Below, one piece after another: positions 27,201 to 36,213 of a stretch of DNA of 64,000 nt. Within the stretch, counting starts at the first letter, position 1; each line of letters starts with the position of its first letter. The DNA comes from MPNP01 sp026709725 (GTDB lineage Bacteria > Pseudomonadota > Alphaproteobacteria > Rhodobacterales > Rhodobacteraceae), in assembly GCA_965200805.1 (NCBI GenBank), contig OZ241384.1:1364001-1428000 (forward strand). The letters are read 5' to 3'. The position numbers were made by a program, and so were the translations under genes. The notes under the pieces are model-generated. The model saw only the letters and a program-made list of their open reading frames with translations. It did no database searches and was not told the DNA's origin.

Positions 27201-27626
27201 TCAGTAGTCCTCAATGGCCATGACATGATCGGGATATGATGAATTTCTGGCACTTTCCGCGTATTGATGCAAAACAACTCCCCAATGTCTGGCATCTTCC
27301 ACATCAACACCAAGATCCTGCACCAGCCTCGCCGCCGCTTCTTTGCTGACCTCAATCTGTGCTGATTGATACGATGGGTTCGGCGCACTTGTCAGTTGCG
27401 CACGCTGGGCCCAGTCCAGGAGGGCTGGCAATTCAATACACTGCAAGCCAATGCGTGAATCCACAAAATTGAGTCCATCCCTGACCCAAGAAGGGCAGGC
27501 GTCGTTATCAACGGCCTCTTTGAGTGCACGGTCTAGGATGCCATGTGATGTTGGAATCCTGTTTCCCCTGTCAACCAGTGCCCAGCAGGCAACCAGGAAT
27601 TCAGATATATCAAGCATATGTTTCAT
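27201..27626 (-). CDS. Small protein upstream of the HD-nuclease, unknown
   Basis: 141 residues from the ATG at 27626, set by a strong GGAGGTGG about five bases upstream; the frame extends further without need. Acidic and soluble, with no signal or membrane segment. It ends AESARNSSYPDHVMAIEDY. I do not recognise it. It is in the same direction as the HD-nuclease with a 46-bp gap, so the two are probably one operon and this may be a partner, sensor or inhibitor of it. Confidence 0.6.
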   Translation of the reverse strand: MKHMLDISEFLVACWALVDRGNRIPTSHGILDRALKEAVDNDACPSWVRDGLNFVDSRIGLQCIELPALLDWAQRAQLTSAPNPSYQSAQIEVSKEAAARLVQDLGVDVEDARHWGVVLHQYAESARNSSYPDHVMAIEDY

Positions 27627-27845
27627 GGTGCCACCTCCAGAGGTCGGTCCTATTGCCAAAATTGGGTTGTCGGTGCAAGCAGAAATTGACCTGCCAAATC
27701 AATGAACGAATTGCCCGAATCCGTCGCCAGGAACCATTTTTCCCAGAATTTCCATACTGATTCACTGCACTCTCCCCCTATCGACAAGACACACCTGACC
27801 CCCATCCCGATCTCATGCCATGCCGATCCGCATCATGCAGATCGG

Positions 27846-28690
27846 CATGCAACGGACATCAGCGGAGACGGCCGCATGGTTCACCGATGCCTGCAAGGCG
27901 CCAGGGCGGACCCGCTCCGCCCTGGCCCGCGGGCTCCGCCCGGTCATGGACCGGGGGGCCCGACCCGTGTCTCGCCTCCGCCCCATCGGATGACGGAGAC
28001 CCCGGGGGGATCCCGCCCCGCCCGGCCGACGCCCCGGATGGGCGCCTGCCCGCGGCGGGGGCGATGCCCGGTGCCACGCACCGCCCCGTCCCCGCCGTCC
28101 CCCTCACCTGCCGCCTGTCGGCGCCGGGGGCAGGGTCCCCGGGCCGGTCACGGACGGCCGGGACCGCCGCCCAACCGTCCGGACCTGACGGGGACGCCAT
28201 GATGGCGGCCCATCACCCCCGATGGACACTTTGGGGATGGGCCCGCGCCCCGGGTGGCCGGGTCCGCCCGACCCCATGATGAGGGACCGGGATCCATGCA
28301 GAGGCGCACGGCATCCTCGGCGGCCCGACCCTGCATGACGGCCCGACCCTGCATGACAGCGATGGGCTTCGCCGACGCCGGCATCCGGCCCGGCCCCGGG
28401 GGATGTCCATGAACCCATGGGGCCGCCATCGGCCGGATCGTCACCGACCACCCCCACCCCTCATCCCCATCCCGTCACCCCCGGGCTCCTCCTGCCCGGG
28501 GTGCGGGTGCCATGATGTGTCAATCAGGGTGCGGGGCCGGCCCCGGCCGTGCTGCGCGAAGCCACCCCACGCATCGCCGAAGACTGGACCGCCCGCCATG
28601 GCCGGACGCCGGTCCGCGCCCGGACACGGGCCCGCCCGGACCCTTCGGGGCCGGGGCGCCGGGCCCATCGCCTTGATGTCATCTGATGGG
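27846..28690 (+). pseudogene. Possible DruA/DUF4338-like remnant
   Basis: Two separated pieces fit that family in the right order: AAWFTDACKAPGRTRSALAR near 27870 (N-terminal region) and AVLREATPRIAEDWTARHGR near 28548 (the segment before the LETFVD motif in intact members). Between and after them all frames are broken. DUF4338 proteins occur beside some transposases and in Druantia defence loci. Weak evidence, could be coincidence. Confidence 0.3.
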
Positions 28691-28989
28691 GGTCGGATGA
28701 CGGGATGGGGCTGGACACGGTGCCCGGAGCGGACGGCGGGCCGCCGCTCCGGTGTGCGCCGGGCCCCGGTCCTCCATGATGGGGCGGAACGCGCGCCGGG
28801 CCCGCGCCCCTCCCGCTCATCCCCGGCCCCATCCATGATCCCGATGGCATGATCCCCCATCATGATGACCCGGGGGCAGGGTGCGGCGCCGCATCATGCC
28901 GATCATGATCGGACCCCATCATGATCGGATCATTGGGGGGCGCGGCCCGGATGCACAGCCTCGGGGCCGGCCTGCCGGTGATCGTCCCG

Positions 28990-29037
28990 GCCCATGATCA
29001 TTGCAGCCCATGATCATTGCAGCCCATGATCATTGCA
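28990..29037. repeat. Three tandem 16-bp repeats
   Basis: The unit GCCCATGATCATTGCA is repeated three times without mismatch. It contains the palindrome ATGATCAT. It lies in the GC-rich island; no function is evident. Confidence 0.9.
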
Positions 29038-30800
29038 GGAGGGGCTGAACGGACGGCCGCCCATCGGGCCGGATGATCCCATTGCCCCCATCAGGATGGG
29101 GCCGCTGCCGGATGACGGCGTGACAATGGCGCCCGTCCCTCATCATGCAGGGGCCGGACCCGCACACCGCGCGGGCCGTGGCGCGCTGCGGCGCCGAACC
29201 GCCGGTGCCGGCCATCCGGGACACCACGACCCTGAACCATGATGGTCTTCCGGCCACAGAGGGCCTCGATGCCGATCATCCGATGACGGAGGGCGGCGGC
29301 GGCAGGGGCGCCCCTCCCTGTCGGGGATCGGGGCCTTCCCGCGCCCATCCACTGAATCACGGGAACGGGGGGTCACCGTCAATGCCGCCCTGCGGCCCCG
29401 GGGGTGCAGCCTCTCAGGCTGCGGAATGCGATGGGCCTCTTCATGGCCGGGACTGATGACGGTTCGGGCGACGTCCGGGGGCCCGTCCCTTTCACAGGGG
29501 AAGGGCCCTGCATCAGAGAGGGGCCCTGCATCAGAGAGGGGGAGGGGACGGCCGCCCGGGGTGCGGGGGCCGGACCGGGCCGGGGCGCTGGCCCGTGCCT
29601 GCCCCCCCATATCATCACCCCCATCCCATCACCCCCTGGCCATGACCCCCTGGCCGCGTGATCACCGCCCGGACCGCGCGGGCGACGTCCGGCGGGCCAA
29701 CCCCGTCACCTGAGGGGCCCGTCACCTGAGGGGCGCATGCCGACAGGTCCGGGCCGGCGCCCGGGTCCGGGCCCCATCCCTCCATGAAGAGAGGGGGCGT
29801 CATGAAGACAGGGCCATCATTGAGGACGCGGGTCCGGCGCCGGGTCGCCCCGCCCCTCCCCTCCGTCATGATGATGGCCCCCTGTCATGATGACGGGAGC
29901 CCGTGGGCACCCGCACCATTGCCGTCCCCGCCCGGGGCGGGCCGCCAGGCGCACCGTGCGCCGCCGGCCCGTGACCCTGCCGCCCCCCGGGGACGTCAGT
30001 GCCGATCCCCCGCCCCCTGTGATGATGCCATCCCTCCATGACGGAGGGGCCATGCGCGCCCCTCCCCATGAAGACGGTCGGGCCTGCGCGGAGAGCCCGC
30101 CCGCCGGTGTCCGCCGCAAGGCGGGCGGTCAGGGCGGGCCCCTGCACCGGATGGGGCTGATCGGTGGGGGAGACGGGAGCACGGGCCCTGCCGATCCGGG
30201 CTGTGCGACCCCCGTCCTGCACCGGTGCGCGCGGCGCCGGCGCCCCTCCGCATCGATGGCGCCCCTCCCGGGATGCGAGGAAGGGGGCGCGTCGTCCATG
30301 CCCCTGATCAGGGATCCTTGGCAGGGCACCCGCCCCATTGATGACAAATCCCCCATGGGATGAGAGGGAGGGGGACCGCCATCCGGGCCCGGCCGATGAC
30401 CTCGGGATGGGCGTCGCCGGGGGCGCCGTCACCGCCCGTCATCATCCCCATCATGATCATTGAGGGGGGGGTCCGGGACCGCGCGCCCCCTCCCCTCATC
30501 GTGATGGGCGCGCACGCGGGCCGGCGCGCCGGCCCGCCGCTTCGTCGGCAGGGACGCGATCACGGGTGCCCTGCGTGCCGGCGGGCGGGACGTCCTCAGG
30601 GCCCGGGCCCCGCCCGATGCGGCCCGGGCGATGACGCCATGGAGGTGATGATGGTTGGGGCGGTTCACGGTCCGCACGGGGGCCCTGCGGGCGTCCACCC
30701 TTTGAGGCGTCAGCCTCTGCCCGGGACGGAGACGCCGTGGCAGGGCGTTCGGACCCTCGGGGGCGTGTGTCTGCGATCAGGACAGGGGAGGACATCAGGA

Positions 30801-31206
30801 TGCAGGGGGATGGTGCGGGGTCAAGTATGTTGCATTGATAGACTCTCCCCGGGGCTTCAGGCGCCCCCGCTGCTTTCGCCAGCGCGTGTTGGCCGCCCAG
30901 AGAACACTGGCAGGAGATTGTTCCGTTCTCTGTTGAAACCTCGAAAGGAAGCAGCACCATGATCCCATCTGCCCCATCCCCGGACCGATGCCGCGCCTCC
31001 AACCGGACAGGCCGCACCCTCTTCTCGGGGACGCGTTGATCAGGCACTGTTGGATACATCGGATGTCACATCTTGTCGAGAAGGGAAAGGCGCATGAATG
31101 CAGCAGCACCGCTCAGTGACGTTTCAACAGAGAGCGGGACATTCCCGATGCGGCCCAAGTGCACAGCACAGGGTGTAGCATTACTCGATTCTCAGCGAAA
31201 CCCTCC
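30801..31206. other. Intergenic after the GC-rich island
   Basis: About 400 bp. Composition returns to normal near 30825. No gene recognised. Confidence 0.45.
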
Positions 31207-31719
31207 TCAGGGCAACGCGCTACGGGCACATTCGGACTCGAGTGCCGCGGAGTAGCGGTTGGCTCGCTCCTGGGAGAACATATCCACCACAAGTCCCGTC
31301 AACCCGACAAGGGCCAGACTGACAGCAATTGCCCGCAGCATGTGATGTTCTGAGAGGGCGAAGATCAGCACGGCGATGGCGAAACTCACAGCCGCCCCGA
31401 TAAGTGTATAGGTGTAGAGGGATTGAAAGGCCGTGACCCGCACTGTCTCGGCCTGCACAAAAGCCACAGGATCTGCGACAAAGGCGGCTTCAAGGGCGTC
31501 CAGCCGTGCTTGTGTTCCAAGCGACCCGATGATGCCGGCGATCAGAAACAGCAGGCCAACCGCCGCAAGTGGGAGCGGCAATGCCTGTCCCATCGCCGTA
31601 GGCGCATACCGCCAGAGACCCGCGGCCAGAATCAGGACGGCGACGCCAACGGCGGACAGCAGAAGCATCTCAAACGCCTCACCGCGCTGCCAGACGATGG
31701 CATGATCAAGAGGTGTCAT
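31207..31719 (-). CDS. Four-helix membrane protein, unknown
   Basis: 170 residues with four hydrophobic segments (about 18-38, 50-70, 105-125, 130-150) and short loops; the loop after the second contains an acidic stretch (LDALEAAFVADPVAF). No recognised family and no clear operon partner: the upstream side is 1.1 kb of non-coding DNA. Codon use matches the core genes, so it is likely real. Confidence 0.6.
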   Translation of the reverse strand: MTPLDHAIVWQRGEAFEMLLLSAVGVAVLILAAGLWRYAPTAMGQALPLPLAAVGLLFLIAGIIGSLGTQARLDALEAAFVADPVAFVQAETVRVTAFQSLYTYTLIGAAVSFAIAVLIFALSEHHMLRAIAVSLALVGLTGLVVDMFSQERANRYSAALESECARSALP

Positions 31720-32817
31720 GGGTTCTGATCTCCAATCCCGCGCGGCAGTCGGTTATCGTGAGCAGGGTCGACCACGATGTTCAGAACGCGAAAGACGGCT
31801 CGCATCAATCACCGTGCCATATATATAAGTGGGGAGGGGATGCGAACCGAGATCTTGTGGTGAAGGGGATCATCCAGGACCTGAACGCTGCGGGTTGCGG
31901 GAACACGGCCACCAGCGCGGCTGGTCTCGTCACGTGGGTCATGTGTATGTCCTTTCTTCAGAGGTGTGCGGGTGGGTCGGTCGATCAAAAACGGAGAGGC
32001 CACCAAATCCAGATGTTGCGCTTGCGATAATCACGCCGCTGATTGCCCGTGGACTCCCTGTCTTCCGCTTGGCTATACTTGCGCATCACATCAGACCGGA
32101 ATCAATTCTCGATTCCATGACTGGCCTCAACCCGTGCGACGCTCTGATCTCACCCTCCGGTTGAGCCATCTGCCCGAACAGTTGTCGATATACCGGTTCA
32201 TCCTCCATTCCCGACAGTCTGATCCGTCATCCGCCGCTCTTAAACTCCCGTTCCAATCTGAGGTGCAACGGGAGCGGCGGGACCTGTTGGCAACGAGCGG
32301 GCTGGATGCACGGAGACATCAATTCGATGATGCTGGGATAGCAGGACAGGCCGTGCCCCATTTCCAATCATATCCCATATCCGCCATGTGAACGGTGTGT
32401 CCGCAGCAGCAATCACCTCAGGCGTCGGTGGTCTGAAGGAAAGTTGCCGACAGGCAGACCCGGATTCACCTGTGCAACCCTTGACCGCTTCTACCCGTTC
32501 GCGGGAAAATCGGCTTGCACGGGACGGTTTGGGGAATGAAAAGAGATCAACCGGTCAGGAAGTTGACAGGCTGCGGTGGGCAGGATGTCGCATTCGATCA
32601 ATCTGCCCGTCTGGTCTGCCGGTTCCATGAATCTTCCGGTGAACCTGTTTCCCGCTGCGAATTCAACCATGATGCTGTGGTGAGATGGGGATGGCTGCAG
32701 CAGAATCTGCAAGCGTCCTGGACTCGCGGGTTGTGCGTGAAGGCCTGAAATACTATCAGGTTTTCTGCTGTGGGTTTGACACGGGATCGTGGGCATTGGC
32801 TGATGAGTGGGTGATGC
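31720..32817. other. Non-coding stretch upstream of glpK
   Basis: About 1.1 kb. Several short frames (longest about 141 codons at 31966-32391) lack ribosome sites, motifs or the codon bias of neighbours. An AT-rich patch CCATATATATAAGTGG at about 31817 could be a promoter. No RNA gene recognised. Confidence 0.45.
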
Positions 32818-34302
32818 ATGGGTGAATTCATACTGGCAATTGATCAGGGGACGACCTCAAGCCGGGCGATCCTGTATGATGGAGACCTGGTGCCGTGTGC
32901 GCATGCCCAGGAGGAGTTTCTTCAGCATTACCCTGCACCGGGCTGGGTTGAGCATCAGCCGGACGAAATCCTCCGTTCAGTCCTGAATTCCTGTCAGGCG
33001 GTACGCGGGCAGTTGCCGGACGGGGGCACGATTGCCGCTATCGGTCTCACCAACCAGCGGGAGACTACACTCATCTGGGAGAAGGAGACCGGACGGCCGC
33101 TCCACCCGGCAATTGTCTGGCAGGATCGGCGAACTGCAGAGCGATGTGCGGCCTATCATGCGGAGGGCGTGGAGCAATCGGTTGTTGAGCGCACAGGGCT
33201 TTTGCTGGATCCGTATTTCTCGGCAACGAAGATTGCCTGGATTCTGGACCGGGTTGAGGGAGCCAGGGCAGCGGCAGCGGCGGGCAGGATCCTTTTCGGG
33301 ACGATCGACACCTATCTGGTCTGGATGTTGACCGGGGGTGCGATTCATGCGACCGATGCCACGAATGCCTCCCGGACCCTGCTCATGGACCTTGACAAAG
33401 GGTGCTGGGATGATGACATGCTGCGGCTGTTTGGTGTTCCGCAGGCCATATTGCCTGAGATCAGGGACTCGGCGGATGATTTCGGCGTGACCCGTCGTGA
33501 TGTGTTCGGGGCGGCCGTTCCCATCAGGGGCATTGCCGGTGATCAGCATGCGGCCTGCATCGGTCAGGCCTGTCTGCAGCCGGGGATGATCAAGTCAACC
33601 TATGGCACCGGCTGCTTCCTCATGATCAATACCGGCATGGAGCGTGCCCGTTCCAGCAGGCGGTTGCTCTCGACGCTCGCCTACCAGATCGGTGGCAGGC
33701 GGACCTATGCACTGGAGGGTTCCATCTTTTCAACGGGGGCGACGGTGCAATGGCTGCGGGACGGGCTGGGAATCATCACGGAAGCCGCCGAAACGGGGGC
33801 GATGGCCGCCAGGGCCGATCCTGAGCAACAGGTCTATCTTGTTCCAGGCTTCACGGGTCTCGGTGCACCACACTGGAACCCTGGGTGCCGCGGCGCACTG
33901 TTTGGCCTCACCCGTCAGACGGGTCCATGCGAGATTGCCCGGGCCGCTCTCGAAAGTGTCGCCCTGCAGACCCATGATCTGGTTGAGGCGTTCCGGGGCG
34001 ATGTGAACGGACTTGATGAGCTGGTTCTGCGCGTCGATGGTGGCATGGCAGTCAGCAACTGGACCATGCAGTCCCTGGCCGATATTCTTGATGTCCCGGT
34101 CGACCGGCCTGCAAATGTCGAGACGACAGCATTGGGGGCTGCGTCGCTGGCAGCACTGCAGATCGGACTGATTGCTGATCTGGATGCGCTGGCAGCCAGA
34201 TGGCGGCTGGACAGGCGATTCGACCCGGCGATGGCGATCGGGGAACGCGAGAGACTGGTGACAGGCTGGCACAGGGCTGTGGCCGGCACACTTGCAGCCT
34301 GA
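32818..34302 (+). CDS. glpK: Glycerol kinase
   Basis: 494 residues, normal length. FGGY-family features: AIDQGTTSSRAI at the N-terminus, TNQRETTLIWEKETGRPL, IVWQDRRTA, GIAGDQHAACIGQACLQPG and the adenosine site STGATVQWLRDGL. It makes sn-glycerol 3-phosphate from glycerol and ATP. No glpF or glpD nearby. In many bacteria the enzyme is tuned by PTS proteins; the presence of HPr and HprK elsewhere in the window is compatible but not evidence. Confidence 0.96.
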   Translation: MGEFILAIDQGTTSSRAILYDGDLVPCAHAQEEFLQHYPAPGWVEHQPDEILRSVLNSCQAVRGQLPDGGTIAAIGLTNQRETTLIWEKETGRPLHPAIVWQDRRTAERCAAYHAEGVEQSVVERTGLLLDPYFSATKIAWILDRVEGARAAAAAGRILFGTIDTYLVWMLTGGAIHATDATNASRTLLMDLDKGCWDDDMLRLFGVPQAILPEIRDSADDFGVTRRDVFGAAVPIRGIAGDQHAACIGQACLQPGMIKSTYGTGCFLMINTGMERARSSRRLLSTLAYQIGGRRTYALEGSIFSTGATVQWLRDGLGIITEAAETGAMAARADPEQQVYLVPGFTGLGAPHWNPGCRGALFGLTRQTGPCEIARAALESVALQTHDLVEAFRGDVNGLDELVLRVDGGMAVSNWTMQSLADILDVPVDRPANVETTALGAASLAALQIGLIADLDALAARWRLDRRFDPAMAIGERERLVTGWHRAVAGTLAA

Positions 34303-34535
34303 CGACAGCATCAGAAACAGGCCACGGCATCCCGCGCATGCTGCACGGTCGGCAGGCCGCACCCGGTCTTCACGACCCCCAACAGCTGTTCCGGTGAAGG
34401 GTAGCTCCCATGACAGTTTCCGGTGACTCCCGTGAAGTTATCCACGAGGATGGTGCGCTCCGGGCAGAAAGGTCTTGATGGTCTCGCATTGATGGTGTGA
34501 TGGGCATTGTGTGGAACAGTTCGCGGGTGCCGGTT

Positions 34536-35111
34536 ATGAGCAGATGCCTTTGGATCGTGGCAGGTCTCCTCCTTGTGACAGTGCCGGCACACGCGGACTG
34601 GACGGTTGACATGACCAGCCAGCACTGCTCGGAGGAGTCGAGGCAGCGGGTCGGGGGCATTTCCCGCGAACAGATCGAATACGCCGTCCGCCGGGCTGAA
34701 GCATCAATCCCGCCGCCTGCTTCGGTTGGAACACTGTCCTGTCTTGAATCCCTGATGGCACTGCCCCTTGGTACATTCGCTGCGAATGAAGCCTGGCAAA
34801 CGCTTTTTGCCGGCACGCTTGATCTTGCCCCCAACGCGTCCGGGACGCTGGTGCGCCGGTTTTGTGCCGTTGCTGAGCGGGAATGGCGGAAGGTGACAGA
34901 GCCCCTCGTCACATCATTTCCCCGAACCGGCATTCTGCCGCCACCCTATCGCAACCAGAAGACGGTCCGGCACTCATCCGGGTCCATGAATACCGGTGCG
35001 GAAGCGGGCGGCGGGCGGGCGTTGGCAGGCGGGGTGCAGTCGGAAGGCGGGAGGGAACAGGAGGGTGCCGAGGGCCGTCATCTCATCTGGCAGTCACTGA
35101 CCGGTGAATGA
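34536..35111 (+). CDS. Secreted protein of the type IVB gene block
   Basis: 191 residues from ATG 34536, which begins a clean signal peptide (MSRCLWIVAGLLLVTVPAHA, cleavage before DW); an earlier ATG at 34497 would put the signal too far in. Four or five cysteines (CSEES, LSCLES, FCAVAE) suggest disulfides. The last 60 residues are Gly/Glu-rich and probably disordered. It overlaps the next gene by four bases (ATGA) and lies two genes upstream of dotL, so it is probably a periplasmic part of the same secretion system. Family not recognised. Confidence 0.6.
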   Translation: MSRCLWIVAGLLLVTVPAHADWTVDMTSQHCSEESRQRVGGISREQIEYAVRRAEASIPPPASVGTLSCLESLMALPLGTFAANEAWQTLFAGTLDLAPNASGTLVRRFCAVAEREWRKVTEPLVTSFPRTGILPPPYRNQKTVRHSSGSMNTGAEAGGGRALAGGVQSEGGREQEGAEGRHLIWQSLTGE

Positions 35112-36199
35112 TGATATCAATGGGCGCACTCATCCGGAACGGGCGGCTGATTGCCATGGCCGGACTGGTCCTGGCGATGGTCCCGACGCCCGGTTGGTCA
35201 CTGTTTGCGGCGGGATGTCCATGCGGTGTTGTTGCCGGACAGCATGACAGGACCCGGGAGCATGTGACGGAAGCGACAACGGTTGCAGCCCGGGAGATCA
35301 TCAGGGGTCTTCGGGCTCAGACCCGCCAGTTGAGCGACTTTCTTGACCGTCAGGTCGAGGCAGACAGGCGGATGGCTGATGCAACGGCCCAGATCGACAC
35401 GCAGCGGCTGCGGGAAGAGATCCGGGCCAGGGCGGAAAGCGGTGCGTTTGACCCCAGTCCGGATTCATGTCTGCAGTATGATCTTCTCAAATCCCCCATT
35501 GATCGATCGCTGCCGATGACCGTGGATCGTATGGTGGGGCCGGTGCAGGACTGGACAGCGGGTGAGGCACTCCCGATCAGGGCGGGGGGTGTCCGCCTGG
35601 CCGCCTGGCTGCACGAGGAGAAGGAGCAGCTGACCGGCTTTGCAGGCTACACGCACCCAACATCGGACTGGGGTGTCGTCCTTGATGCACCCTCCCTCCC
35701 TGCCGATGCAGATGATCTGGACCGGGTCCTTGCCCGATTGATCACCAACACAATCGACCCCCATCCACCGGCTGCCCTGAGTGCGCGTGAACTCAGGACA
35801 CCGGCCGGGCTGTCACAGGCGGTCCTGCGTGACTCCCGTGCCGCGCGGCTGCAGGCCGCCCTTGCGCTGATCGAACATGCGCTTGATCTCAGAATTCCGG
35901 TCGCGGATGCCGGTGCCTACCGGGTGGTTGCCGCGGCGTCCGGTTATGCGCGGGCGGTTCCCGACCGTATCAGCCCATTGCAGAAACTTGATATCCGGGT
36001 CGCCCACTATGCCGATCCCGGCCTTGAGACGCTTGATTTGCGACAAACCAAAACTGTCAATGCGCTGCTGCAGGATCTGATTGATGTCAGTGCTCTCAAT
36101 GCCCGAATCAATCTCGTTCGCCTTGATCTCGCTTCCCGACAGGCTGTCGTTGATGCGGCTGTGCTCGCAATCCTGACCGATGAGCACACAGGACAATGA
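35108..36199 (+). CDS. Periplasmic type IV secretion-associated protein
   Basis: 363 residues with an N-terminal signal (about 12-31, ending near GWSLFAAGCPCG). A CPC motif is followed by a charged helix-rich part (REHVTEATTVAAREIIRGLR, QLSDFLDRQVEADRRMADAT) resembling conjugation proteins of the IncI type that have similar N-termini; this is a weak resemblance. The rest is helical. It overlaps the preceding gene and is followed after 14 bp by dotL, so it is most likely part of the apparatus. Confidence 0.55.
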   Translation: MMISMGALIRNGRLIAMAGLVLAMVPTPGWSLFAAGCPCGVVAGQHDRTREHVTEATTVAAREIIRGLRAQTRQLSDFLDRQVEADRRMADATAQIDTQRLREEIRARAESGAFDPSPDSCLQYDLLKSPIDRSLPMTVDRMVGPVQDWTAGEALPIRAGGVRLAAWLHEEKEQLTGFAGYTHPTSDWGVVLDAPSLPADADDLDRVLARLITNTIDPHPPAALSARELRTPAGLSQAVLRDSRAARLQAALALIEHALDLRIPVADAGAYRVVAAASGYARAVPDRISPLQKLDIRVAHYADPGLETLDLRQTKTVNALLQDLIDVSALNARINLVRLDLASRQAVVDAAVLAILTDEHTGQ

Positions 36200-36213
36200 G
36201 ACGCTGATCATGA

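Larger units (their letters stand above)
27830..30800. other. Very GC-rich decayed island, about 3 kb
   Basis: No intact gene. The sequence is far richer in GC than the genes around it, with many short CCATGATC/GATCATGG-like strings and small tandem duplications: the 16-bp unit GCCCATGATCATTGCA three times at 28990-29037, CCCGACCCTGCATGACGG twice near 28325, GGGCCCTGCATCAGAGA twice near 29500, CCCGTCACCTGAGGGG twice near 29705. The long frames seen on all strands are what GC-rich non-coding DNA gives. Traces of a DruA/DUF4338-like protein occur in the first 850 bp. It probably represents old transposable elements. Confidence 0.55.

Noticed and set aside
28990..29037. CRISPR array
   Set aside because: The 16-bp units are directly adjacent with no spacers and there are no cas genes.
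27815..30962. Many long overlapping frames in all six frames (up to 200 codons)
   Set aside because: GC-rich DNA has few stop codons; the translations are Pro/Arg/Gly-rich, lack motifs and change frame, and no ribosome sites fit.
31966..32391. 141-codon frame upstream of glpK
   Set aside because: Codon use unlike neighbours, no ribosome site, no motif.
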